From: Bacteroides caccae
GTDB taxonomy: Bacteria > Bacteroidota > Bacteroidia > Bacteroidales > Bacteroidaceae
Direction: 5' to 3'
Assembly (NCBI RefSeq): GCF_002222615.2
Contig: NZ_CP022412.2
Location: 496,001-560,000, forward strand
Length of the DNA: 64,000 bases
The notes beneath the pieces were generated by a model. The model made no database searches, was not told the origin of the DNA, and worked only from the letters and a program-made list of their open reading frames with translations. The first letter of the stretch is position 1. The number at the start of each line of letters is the position of its first letter. Shown here in pieces: positions 55,936 to 64,000 of this stretch. The translations under genes and the position numbers were made by a program.

Positions 55936-57351
55936 ATGAAAAAATATTTATCAATATTAGCTTTCAGTTGCCTGACATTATGTAGTTGCGACAACTTTCT
56001 TGACTTGACACCCCAAAGTGTACTAACACCGGAAAATGCTTATGAAAAACCGGAAGACTGGCAGCAAACTCTTTATGCCGCTTATGGCACGCTCCAGGAA
56101 GTCTTTGTCGGGAAATATACCATTACCCTTACTGAATTCGGAACAGATGAAGTAATTCCGTTTGATATGGGTTGGGCGGCTTATTCCCAATTGCATTACT
56201 ATACTTTTTCCGCTTCACACGAATTCCTGGACAATCACTATCGGCTCTGTTACGAAGGTATCAAACGTTGCAATGCAGTTATTGATATGCCTTCGGATGC
56301 AGTCAGTGCGGATCTTCATAATTCCATGATTATGCAAGCTCGTTTTTTAAGAGCGATCTACTATTTCGACTTAGTAAGAATGTACGGTGGAGTTCCCTTA
56401 TGGACAAAATCATCCATTGACAGAAGTGAAATCATGAGACCGCGCGCTACGGTTGACGAAGTTTACACACTGATTACGCAGGATATGGAAGCAGCTCTCG
56501 GCCTCCCTACCTCCTGGCCGAATGCCCAAGATAAAGGAAGAGCCACTTCATACGCTGCCCAAGCTTTGCTGGCACGCATTTACCTTCAGTGGGGAAAACC
56601 GGAAGAAGCATTAAAATACTGCCGGATGCTCGAAGGCAAATTCAAATTGTACGATAATCTAAAGGATATATTCGATCCTAAAAACAAGAATCAGGAATAT
56701 GAGAATATATTTGAAATTCAATTCAAGCATTCCGGTTCATGGGGACTGGAGGGAAGTATCCAGCATTCTTATTGGGGACCTCGTAATGTAGGCGGACCGA
56801 CCAACTTTGGCGGCTGGGGCGGATTTGGTCCGACACAATATTTATACGATTCTTATGATAACAACGATAAACGTAAAAAAGCATTCTTCATCACAGAATA
56901 TGCAGGCGTCACCCAGACACCTCCTTCTTCCGGCAAATTCTGGGACGCAGAAACAGGTAATGTGATTGAAGATGATAATCTGAATTTTACAATGATTCGT
57001 TATGCAGACGTGCTTTTGATGAAAGCGGAAGCGCTGAACAGCATTGATGACACAAGTAATGATAAGTATGATGCCTTAAATGAAGTACGAGGCAGGGCAG
57101 GACTGACTTCCATAACAGCAGCCGATAATCTGAATAAAGAACAATTTGCCGAAGTCGTACTGGAAGAAAGATTACATGAATTATGTTGTGAACACCTGCG
57201 CCGCTGGGATTTAATCCGCTTCGGCAAACTGGGCGAATATATGAAAGACCATGCCGGAGTCACCATCCAGCCTTATCATGTTCTATACCCAATTCCACAG
57301 GCAGCCGTCGATGCCAATGACGCTATCACAGAAAACAACGAAGGATATTAA
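55936..57351 (+). CDS. rusD: SusD-type lipoprotein of the ribose locus
   Basis: 471 aa from the ATG at 55936 (MKKYLSILAFSCLTLCSC, lipobox Cys18); the frame is open from 55900, overlapping rusC, but that start lacks a signal peptide. SusD features are DNFLDLTPQSVLTPENAY, the helical core MIMQARFLRAIYYFDLVRMYGGVPLW and the C-terminal YADVLLMKAEALNS and EERLHELCCEHLRRWDLIRFGK. It is relatively short for the family. It should cap RusC and bind the ribose-bearing ligand. Confidence 0.93.
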   Translation: MKKYLSILAFSCLTLCSCDNFLDLTPQSVLTPENAYEKPEDWQQTLYAAYGTLQEVFVGKYTITLTEFGTDEVIPFDMGWAAYSQLHYYTFSASHEFLDNHYRLCYEGIKRCNAVIDMPSDAVSADLHNSMIMQARFLRAIYYFDLVRMYGGVPLWTKSSIDRSEIMRPRATVDEVYTLITQDMEAALGLPTSWPNAQDKGRATSYAAQALLARIYLQWGKPEEALKYCRMLEGKFKLYDNLKDIFDPKNKNQEYENIFEIQFKHSGSWGLEGSIQHSYWGPRNVGGPTNFGGWGGFGPTQYLYDSYDNNDKRKKAFFITEYAGVTQTPPSSGKFWDAETGNVIEDDNLNFTMIRYADVLLMKAEALNSIDDTSNDKYDALNEVRGRAGLTSITAADNLNKEQFAEVVLEERLHELCCEHLRRWDLIRFGKLGEYMKDHAGVTIQPYHVLYPIPQAAVDANDAITENNEGY

Positions 57352-57368
57352 CATAAATCATTTAGCAC

Positions 57369-58991
57369 ATGAAAAAATTTATTTTTATCACAGGACTATT
57401 GATGAGTATCTTCTTTTATTCATGTAAAGAAGAAGACCATGGCATACTCCCTCCTATCGAAGGGGGAGGAACTATAGAAGTCAAAGACGGAAGAGTTACG
57501 GTCAATCCGGCAGAATATCTTTATGCGATACGAAATCCGATGAAAGGTTTACGTGAATTCTTCGGCCCGGGCTATGACAAGGTAAGAGACGAATATCCGT
57601 ATCCTTACGGCTCCATCATTAAAGAATATATGCAATGGAATATGCTGGAAAACAATGAAAGCGACGGTGTCGACAAGATTATAGCTTACAGTAACCACAG
57701 GTGGCAGGGAGTAGAAGATATCAATGTCAAGGTTATCCCACGTATCTATATCGTATGGATGGAACCCTGGCATGGAGGATATGCCAAGAACACTTATACA
57801 GACAACCCGGACGACCTGAACGGTTGGCATTGGCCAAGCGACATTCCGGGAGAGACATACGATGAAGACGATCTTAACGCTCCTATTATTGGAGGCTATT
57901 GCCACCCTACTTTTCAGGAAAGAGTGAAAAAACTGGTAGAGAAGGCTGGACAAGCATGGGACAACGATCCGCGGGTAGCGTATGTGGAAATGGGGATTAT
58001 CGGCGAATTCGGGGAACATCATGACCCGGACATCACCACAGTATGGGCTCCTCACGACCAACCCAATCATGTAGAGAACCGTACCTGGTTACCGGGCATT
58101 GAAAAGGTGTTGGGAGATGCATTTACCGCTGCCTTCAAAAACAAGAAAGTAATGGTTCGCTATGCGTACGAGTTTAAAGATTATGAATTCGGAATCTATT
58201 GGGATTCATGGGCTATTGATGAAGAAAAGGTGCGTGGCTACGAGGAAATGAAAAAGCTCGGCGACCGCTGGAAAACTCAACCGATAGGTGGAGAAATAAC
58301 CTGGAACTGGGGAAGCCTCTATAAATTCAAATCTTTTGAAGAAGTGGTGGCAGATGAAAAGACAAGAGACCTGGTCATCCAGCAAATACGTGATTTGCAT
58401 TGCAACCACTTGGGAGGTATCACCTGGGCTAACTTTAACGACCCGTCTTTTGAGCCAAACGCTGAATTATTGCAAAAGACAATGGGGTACCGTTTTGTTT
58501 TATCCAATTTCAGTTACCCAACAAGTATCAAGCCGGATGAGCCGTTCAAAATATCATTTGACGTAACCAACACAGGCTCGTCACCCTTCTATTATGACTG
58601 GCCGGTAGAAATATCCCTGCTAAATTCCCAAACCAAGGAAGTTGTATGGAGCAAAACACTGAAGACTCCCAAGATATCCCAATGGATGCCGGGAGATAAC
58701 TGGAACAACTCAACCAAAGTTTATACCCAACCGGCTACTCCGAACCATGTTGAAGAAGAACTGACTTTAGACAAGAAACTGGATACGGGAGATTACATCA
58801 TCTCTATTGCTGTGCTAGATCCGGCCGGTATGCTTCCTTCACTGAGATTCGCCGTTCAGAACTACTTTGAAGGAGGACGTCACCCAATGGGACATATCGG
58901 CGTCAATACCGAGCCTATCTATTTTGAGATACCGGTCAGCAGTTTTAATGACATGAGGCAGGATAAAACCCTGAAATATAAAATCCAATAA
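57369..58991 (+). CDS. DUF4832 lipoprotein, candidate glycosidase, copy 1
   Basis: A 540-aa lipoprotein (lipobox FYSC, Cys19). The large central region matches the DUF4832 type and reads like a TIM-barrel hydrolase: IRNPMKGLREFF, PRIYIVWMEPWHGG, YVEMGIIGEFGEHHDPD with E207, E213 and E216, and GGEITWNWG with E309. The two widely spaced glutamates would suit a retaining mechanism. A C-terminal beta domain (about 385-530; FKISFDVTNTGSSPFYYDW) follows. As I recall, the B. thetaiotaomicron ribose locus has a single gene of this type. It is followed 12 bp later by a close paralogue. The reaction is unknown; release of ribose from a glycoside is an inference from context. Confidence 0.75.
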   Translation: MKKFIFITGLLMSIFFYSCKEEDHGILPPIEGGGTIEVKDGRVTVNPAEYLYAIRNPMKGLREFFGPGYDKVRDEYPYPYGSIIKEYMQWNMLENNESDGVDKIIAYSNHRWQGVEDINVKVIPRIYIVWMEPWHGGYAKNTYTDNPDDLNGWHWPSDIPGETYDEDDLNAPIIGGYCHPTFQERVKKLVEKAGQAWDNDPRVAYVEMGIIGEFGEHHDPDITTVWAPHDQPNHVENRTWLPGIEKVLGDAFTAAFKNKKVMVRYAYEFKDYEFGIYWDSWAIDEEKVRGYEEMKKLGDRWKTQPIGGEITWNWGSLYKFKSFEEVVADEKTRDLVIQQIRDLHCNHLGGITWANFNDPSFEPNAELLQKTMGYRFVLSNFSYPTSIKPDEPFKISFDVTNTGSSPFYYDWPVEISLLNSQTKEVVWSKTLKTPKISQWMPGDNWNNSTKVYTQPATPNHVEEELTLDKKLDTGDYIISIAVLDPAGMLPSLRFAVQNYFEGGRHPMGHIGVNTEPIYFEIPVSSFNDMRQDKTLKYKIQ

Positions 58992-59003
58992 CCAATAAGC
59001 TTA

Positions 59004-60617
59004 ATGAAATCAAGCATCAGAAACATATTACTCCTAATGGCATTCGGAACGTTATCTGCTTGTAGTGAACAAACCGTCACGGTTTCTTACCAGGAGTATC
59101 CGAATGCATTCAGGAATCCGATGAAAGGCTTCAGGGAATTCTTCGCTCCCGGTATCGACCGGGTCAGGGAAGAATATCCCTACCCTTACGGTTCACTGAC
59201 AAAAGAATATATGCAGTGGAATATGATCGAGGATGACGCCAATGACGGGGTAGACAAGATTATCGCTTACAGCAATCATCGATGGAAAGGCGTGGAAGAC
59301 ATAAATGTCAAGGTAATTCCCCGGGTTTTTCTTGTATGGCTGGAGCCCTGGCATGGCGGAAAACCTAAAGACCCCACTAATCCGGACGACTTGACCGGTT
59401 GGCACTGGCCTAAAGGAATAGATCCGGAAAAAGGTCCTTATAAACAGAAACCGAACTCCGTGGGCGCCTATGTAGAAGAAAAAGACAAAAATACCCCCAT
59501 TAGCGGGGGGTACTTTGATCCTTCTTTTCCTGAGCGCGTAAAAAAACTGGTAGAGAAACTCGGACAGGCATGGGATAACGATCCACGGGTAGCGTATGTA
59601 GAAATGGGGATCATCGGCGAATGGGGAGAACACCATGATCCGGATCTCTCAACTTACTGGGCTCCGCACGACGAACCGGAACACGTAGCTAACCGGACAT
59701 GGATTCCGGGCATGGAAAAGATCCTGGGAGATGCCTTTGCCAAAGCATTCAAAAACAAGAAAGTAATGGTTCGCTACGCCTATGAATTTAAAGATTATGA
59801 ATTCGGAATTTATTGGGATTCATGGTCTCAACCCCAAGAGATTGTAAGAGGTTATGAGGAAATGAAGAAGCTGGGTGATCGTTGGAAAACCCAGCCGATA
59901 GGTGGAGAAATTACTTGGAACTGGGGAGATTTAGCCCGGTTCAAATCTTTTGAAGAAGTGGTGGCAGATAAGGATACCCGGGAATATGTCATGGAACAGA
60001 TCCGGAACCTGCACTGCAATCATCTAGGCGGAATCACCTGGGCAGACTTCAACGAACCGGAGTTCCGGAAAAATGCAGAGATACTGCAAAAAGCCATGGG
60101 GTACCGGTTCATTATCAATGAATTCTCTTACCCGAAAGAAATTAAGGTGGGAGCACAATTCCCTATTTCTTTCAAAGTTGTCAACAGCGGATCGTCTCCA
60201 TTCTATTATAACTGGCCGGTAGAAGTAGCTTTACTAGACCCTGAAAGTCATCAAAAAGTGTGGGGAAAAATATTGGAGGAAGTAAACATCTCCGAATGGA
60301 TGCCGGGAGATAATTGGTCTGTAGATGAACATAAATACCAAATAGCTCCGCCAACTTATCACATCCGAAAGAATATTTCTATTGACGCCCCCATTGCCAA
60401 GGGAAAATATATCCTGGCTTTAACGGTGCTCGATCCGGCCGGTATGCAACCTTCGCTCCGATTTGCCAATGAGAATTATTTCGAAGGCGGTTATCATCCA
60501 ATGGGCTATATCGGTATTGGTGAATCAGTTGCCGATACCCGTCTGAATCCAGATTTATTCTTCGACATTCAAAGTGACAAGTCTTTAAAATATCAATTCA
60601 AACAACCCGATAAATAA
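59004..60617 (+). CDS. DUF4832 lipoprotein, candidate glycosidase, copy 2
   Basis: A 537-aa lipoprotein (lipobox LSAC, Cys20), a tandem paralogue of the preceding gene with long identical blocks such as GQAWDNDPRVAYVEMGIIGE and KVMVRYAYEFKDYEFGIYW; by eye well over half of residues match. The candidate glutamates are kept (E200, E206, E209, E302), though copy 1 has GEFGEHH where this one has GEWGEHH. An insertion at about 135-160 (PEKGPYKQKPNSVGAYVEEK) sits in the same place as a shorter acidic loop of copy 1, so the two may differ in substrate. The gap to the nucleoside hydrolase gene is 8 bp. Confidence 0.75.
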   Translation: MKSSIRNILLLMAFGTLSACSEQTVTVSYQEYPNAFRNPMKGFREFFAPGIDRVREEYPYPYGSLTKEYMQWNMIEDDANDGVDKIIAYSNHRWKGVEDINVKVIPRVFLVWLEPWHGGKPKDPTNPDDLTGWHWPKGIDPEKGPYKQKPNSVGAYVEEKDKNTPISGGYFDPSFPERVKKLVEKLGQAWDNDPRVAYVEMGIIGEWGEHHDPDLSTYWAPHDEPEHVANRTWIPGMEKILGDAFAKAFKNKKVMVRYAYEFKDYEFGIYWDSWSQPQEIVRGYEEMKKLGDRWKTQPIGGEITWNWGDLARFKSFEEVVADKDTREYVMEQIRNLHCNHLGGITWADFNEPEFRKNAEILQKAMGYRFIINEFSYPKEIKVGAQFPISFKVVNSGSSPFYYNWPVEVALLDPESHQKVWGKILEEVNISEWMPGDNWSVDEHKYQIAPPTYHIRKNISIDAPIAKGKYILALTVLDPAGMQPSLRFANENYFEGGYHPMGYIGIGESVADTRLNPDLFFDIQSDKSLKYQFKQPDK

Positions 60618-60625
60618 TCAGTAAC

Positions 60626-61666
60626 ATGAAAATATATAAATATATCACATCTGTTGCACTCCTTTCGTTCTGCTTCTTGAGCGCCTGTAACAAGCCTACA
60701 GAAACGAAGATTCCTGTTCCCGTGATATTCGACACGGATGTCGGCAATGACATTGACGACGTGCTGGCTATGCAAATGCTATTCAACTATGAGAAAGCCG
60801 GAACAATAGATCTGCTAGGTATCACAATCAGCAAGTCCAACCCTTATTCAATTGAATATATTGACGGATATTGCCGCCTCAACGAGAGGGGAGACATTCC
60901 ATTGGGATATGCATACAACGGAGCTACTCCCGAAGACGGAGGTTATCTCCGCCAGACTTTGGATACCATTATTGAAGGCAATAAGATACTGTATCCTCAA
61001 AGAAGCATAAAAGACAATCTGCCGGAAGGATATAAGTTATTACGGAAATTACTGGCTTCACAACCAGATAATTCCGTGGTATTTATTGCCGTAGGACCGG
61101 AAACGAACCTTTCACGCCTGCTATGCTCAGAAGCCGACGAATACAGTCCTTTGGACGGCAAATCACTCGTTGCCCAAAAAGTGAAGCTGTTGTCCGTAAT
61201 GGGAGGACTCTATGGGAACGAGTTCGATTTCCCCGAATGGAATCTAGTACAGGATATAAATGCCGCACAAACCGTATTCAGCGAATGGCCCACTCCGGTC
61301 ATTGCAAGCGGCTGGGAACTAGGCAACAAATTGTTGTATCCGCATCAGAGTATCTTGAATGATTTCCCGAACGCTTACAAACATCCTCTTTGTGTATCTT
61401 ACCAGATATATGACAAAATGCCATACGACAGGCAAACTTGGGATTTGACTTCTGTCATACAGGCCATAGAGCCGGAGAAGGATTATTTTGAACTGTCAAC
61501 AAAAGGAACGATTACAATAGACAGTGCAGGACACAGTCTATTTAATGCGTCAGACAAAGGACAACATCAATATCTTATGATTCAAGGAAATGAGAATATT
61601 CAGAGAACATTAGGTGCCATTGTCCGCCAGGTGACAGGGAAAGAAGAAAAGAATATAAACCAATAA
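60626..61666 (+). CDS. rusNH: Lipoprotein nucleoside hydrolase of the ribose locus
   Basis: A 346-aa inosine-uridine-type nucleoside hydrolase that splits ribonucleosides into base and ribose. The family calcium/ribose-binding motif is IFDTDVGNDIDDVLAM, with D36, D38, D42, D44 and D45. Unlike cytosolic relatives it has a signal peptide and lipobox (FLSAC, Cys21), so it should act in the periplasm, upstream of the ribose permease encoded 10 bp downstream. The released bases could feed enzymes such as Upp at 29.3 kb. Confidence 0.9.
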   Translation: MKIYKYITSVALLSFCFLSACNKPTETKIPVPVIFDTDVGNDIDDVLAMQMLFNYEKAGTIDLLGITISKSNPYSIEYIDGYCRLNERGDIPLGYAYNGATPEDGGYLRQTLDTIIEGNKILYPQRSIKDNLPEGYKLLRKLLASQPDNSVVFIAVGPETNLSRLLCSEADEYSPLDGKSLVAQKVKLLSVMGGLYGNEFDFPEWNLVQDINAAQTVFSEWPTPVIASGWELGNKLLYPHQSILNDFPNAYKHPLCVSYQIYDKMPYDRQTWDLTSVIQAIEPEKDYFELSTKGTITIDSAGHSLFNASDKGQHQYLMIQGNENIQRTLGAIVRQVTGKEEKNINQ

Positions 61667-61676
61667 AGAAAGAGTC

Positions 61677-62681
61677 ATGTTTATAGTCAATAGTTATACA
61701 CTAGCCATTATCTTTTGCTTCATAACCATGATATGTTGGGGGTCCTGGGGTAACACCCAGAAACTGGCCAGCAAGAACTGGCGTTATGAGCTTTATTACT
61801 GGGATTATACAATCGGTATCTTATTATTTGCCTTACTTCTCGTTTTCACACTCGGAAGTTTCGGAGATTCGGGGAGAGGTTTTCTGGAAGATATCCGGCA
61901 AGTAGATACCAGATACATAGTCAGTGCCTTGATCGGAGGAATTATTTTCAATGCTTCCAACATCTTACTTTCAGCTTCGGTCTCCATAGCCGGAATGGCG
62001 GTTGCTTTTCCGTTGGGCGTAGGACTTGCCTTGGTCCTAGGTGTGTTCATCAACTATTTCAGCACTCCTAAAGGAGATCCGTTCTGGTTGTTTACTGGAG
62101 TAATCTTGATTGTTATCGCTATCATCTGCAATGGAATAGCGGCAGGCAGACAACAAAAAAAGGGAAATAATAATAGCAAGAAAGGGATTATTCTTGCGGC
62201 TATTGCCGGCATACTTATGTCTTTCTTCTACCGTTTTGTGGCTGCTGCCATGGACCTTAACAATTTTGACTCTCCGACTCCGGGCATGGCTACTCCATAC
62301 ACCGCTTTCTTTATATTCTCAATCGGTATCTTCCTGAGCAACTTCCTATTCAATACAGTTGTTATGAAACGCCCGTTTGTAGGAACTCCTGTAAGCTATA
62401 AAGAATATTTTGCAGGAAAAGCAAGCACACATCTGGTAGGTATCCTCGGAGGATGTATATGGGGATTGGGAACTGCTTTAAGCTATATAGCCGCAGGAAA
62501 AGCGGGAGCTGCCATCTCCTACGCTCTCGGTCAGGGAGCACCTATGATTGCCGCCTTATGGGGTGTATTTATCTGGAAAGAGTTCACCGGTAGTTCCAAA
62601 TCAACCGACAGACTTTTAGGAATCATGTTTATTCTGTTCATCACAGGATTATCATTCATCGTTTTATCCGGAGGAAACTAA
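61677..62681 (+). CDS. rusT: Ribose permease of the GRP/RhaT-like family
   Basis: A 334-aa inner-membrane protein with about ten helices. The start LAIIFCFITMICWGSWGNTQKLA and internal GIIFNASNILLSASVSIAGMAVAFPLGVG are characteristic of the glucose/ribose porter-like DMT family. It should bring free ribose from periplasm to cytoplasm for RusK1/RusK2. The gene begins 10 bp after rusNH and ends 2 bp before the GH97 gene, so all belong to one transcript. Confidence 0.9.
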   Translation: MFIVNSYTLAIIFCFITMICWGSWGNTQKLASKNWRYELYYWDYTIGILLFALLLVFTLGSFGDSGRGFLEDIRQVDTRYIVSALIGGIIFNASNILLSASVSIAGMAVAFPLGVGLALVLGVFINYFSTPKGDPFWLFTGVILIVIAIICNGIAAGRQQKKGNNNSKKGIILAAIAGILMSFFYRFVAAAMDLNNFDSPTPGMATPYTAFFIFSIGIFLSNFLFNTVVMKRPFVGTPVSYKEYFAGKASTHLVGILGGCIWGLGTALSYIAAGKAGAAISYALGQGAPMIAALWGVFIWKEFTGSSKSTDRLLGIMFILFITGLSFIVLSGGN

Positions 62682-62683
62682 TT

Positions 62684-64000
62684 ATGAAAATGAACCATAT
62701 TCTTTTCCTACTAACAGCAGCCTTCTGTTTCCCTTCGATAACAGTTGCTAAAATAATTGAGGCCGGTTCGCCGGACAAGAAAAATGTGATAACTATCGAG
62801 ACTGACAATCAGGTCAGTTACAGCTTATCCCGGAATGGAACAAAGATTCTTGATACTTGCCCGCTCTCACTTACAGTCGGAAACGACACTTGGGGAACAG
62901 ACAAATGTAGAAAGATAACTCGTAAAAGCGTTTCGGAAAAAGTGGAATTTATTGTACCGCGTAAATATAAAGAGACAGTGGATAATTATAACCAGGTTGA
63001 GCTTATTTACAAAGACTATAAAATCGAATTCAGAATCTATAATGACGGAGTGGCCTATCGTTTCGTAAGTACTGCAAACAATAAACAGCCTGTAAAGAAA
63101 GAGTCGGTATCTTTCCGCTTCGGACAGGATCACACCTCGTACACTCTTTTAACCGACCAGCTACAAAACTGGTTTGAGCAGGATTATACGGTAAAGCCGA
63201 TCAATGCATTACCCAAAGACAGTTTCTCCGTAGCTCCTGTAATGGTTGAAGTAGACAAATACAAAGTATTATTAGCTGAAGCCAATCTCTATAATTATCC
63301 GGGAATGTACTTACAACCCGCCCAAGAATCCTTCCATGGCATTTTTGCCAATTATCCGGATAAGGAAGTGCCATACGAAGGGGATAATAAAATCTATGCC
63401 TCCACACGCAAAGATTATCTTATTCCCACCTGCGGGAAACGGGTCTTTCCATGGCGGGTAATCGGTACCTTCGACAATGCTTCTTCCATATTACAAAGCG
63501 AGCTTATATATTTACTCTCCGAGGAGAAAGAACAAGCCGCCGACTATACATGGGTTAAACCCGGTAAAGTATTATGGGACTGGTGGAATGACCGTAATAT
63601 CTATCATATAAATTTCAAAAGTGGCATTAATACCGATACATATCTCTATCTGGTAGACTATGCAGCCAAACATCACATCGAATATGTCCTGATCGACGAA
63701 GGCTGGTCGGCACGTAACGATCTGTTAACCCTCAATCCCGATGTTGACATTCCGCGTATCTGTGAATATGCAACAAAAAAAGGAGTAGGTATCCAGTTAT
63801 GGTCGAAATGGGTAAACATCATGCGACAAATGGATGAGGCTTTTGCACAATTCAGCAAATGGGGAGTGAAGGGAGTCAAAATAGACTTTATGGACCGTAA
63901 TGATGCCAAAATGGTTAACTTCTACGAACAAGTAGCTATTAAAGCCACTCAATACAAATTATTAGTAGACTTTCACGGTTCTTACCCCAACGAGGGCATG
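62684..64000 (+). CDS. GH97 glycoside hydrolase, C-terminus outside the window
   Basis: The first 439 codons of a secreted enzyme (signal peptide MKMNHILFLLTAAFCFPSITVA; the ATG at 62690 is an alternative start). It has the GH97 N-terminal beta-supersandwich (VSYSLSRNGTKILDTCPLSL, EFRIYNDGVAYRFV) and the start of the TIM barrel (LWDWWND, IEYVLIDEGW, WGVKGVKIDFMDRND). D401 in VKIDFMD corresponds, as I recall, to the nucleophile of retaining GH97 alpha-galactosidase-type members rather than the inverting SusB-type. It is translationally close to rusT (2-bp gap). In this setting it may trim an alpha-linked sugar to expose ribose, but the substrate is unknown. Confidence 0.88.
   Translation, partial: MKMNHILFLLTAAFCFPSITVAKIIEAGSPDKKNVITIETDNQVSYSLSRNGTKILDTCPLSLTVGNDTWGTDKCRKITRKSVSEKVEFIVPRKYKETVDNYNQVELIYKDYKIEFRIYNDGVAYRFVSTANNKQPVKKESVSFRFGQDHTSYTLLTDQLQNWFEQDYTVKPINALPKDSFSVAPVMVEVDKYKVLLAEANLYNYPGMYLQPAQESFHGIFANYPDKEVPYEGDNKIYASTRKDYLIPTCGKRVFPWRVIGTFDNASSILQSELIYLLSEEKEQAADYTWVKPGKVLWDWWNDRNIYHINFKSGINTDTYLYLVDYAAKHHIEYVLIDEGWSARNDLLTLNPDVDIPRICEYATKKGVGIQLWSKWVNIMRQMDEAFAQFSKWGVKGVKIDFMDRNDAKMVNFYEQVAIKATQYKLLVDFHGSYPNEGM

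Overview
The window reads as the chromosome of a gut Bacteroides, close to the B. thetaiotaomicron / B. ovatus / B. xylanisolvens group. The support is three SusC/SusD pairs, a Bacteroidetes-type ECF sigma/FecR pair, many secreted lipoproteins, and promoters of the Bacteroides form (TTG, 19-20 bp, TAnnTTTG). I see no insertion sequence, prophage, integrase, CRISPR array or rRNA.

Layout. 1-5.1 kb is housekeeping: the start of an XRE regulator, rpsO, typA, a MutS-like ATPase and a split chromate-type transporter. 5.1-27.3 kb is accessory and entirely on the minus strand. It holds polysaccharide utilisation locus (PUL) A (SusC, SusD, two surface lipoproteins, a GH110 alpha-1,3-galactosidase and a GH95 alpha-L-fucosidase, a set that suits blood-group-like host glycans) and PUL B (ECF sigma, FecR anti-sigma, STN-type SusC, SusD, small lipoprotein, DUF5009 acyltransferase-like membrane protein, no hydrolase). 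Between them is a 1.1 kb gap with a 358-bp segment bounded by a perfect 23-bp inverted repeat. That segment carries a consensus promoter which here points away from PUL A, so it looks like a phase-variable promoter switch in the OFF position.

27.4-47.8 kb is mostly core: pckA, upp, an AraC-regulated tripartite efflux operon, a YfhO membrane protein, ahcY, an orphan soluble histidine kinase, a CtpA-type protease, an adenosine-kinase-like sugar kinase, two identical tRNA-Asn genes, a GH29 fucosidase, comF and an inositol-monophosphatase-family enzyme. An 860-bp gap before comF holds two consensus promoters and a terminator but no ordinary gene, and is a small-RNA candidate.

48-64 kb is an expanded ribose-utilisation system (RUS): regulator, two ribokinases, a TIG/DUF1566 lipoprotein, SusC, SusD, two tandem DUF4832 lipoproteins, a lipoprotein nucleoside hydrolase, a sugar permease and a GH97 enzyme cut by the window end. 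The likely flow is outer-membrane capture by RusC/RusD, periplasmic release of ribose by the hydrolases, uptake by RusT and phosphorylation by RusK1/RusK2. The DUF4832 pair is the best candidate here for an undescribed glycosidase activity.
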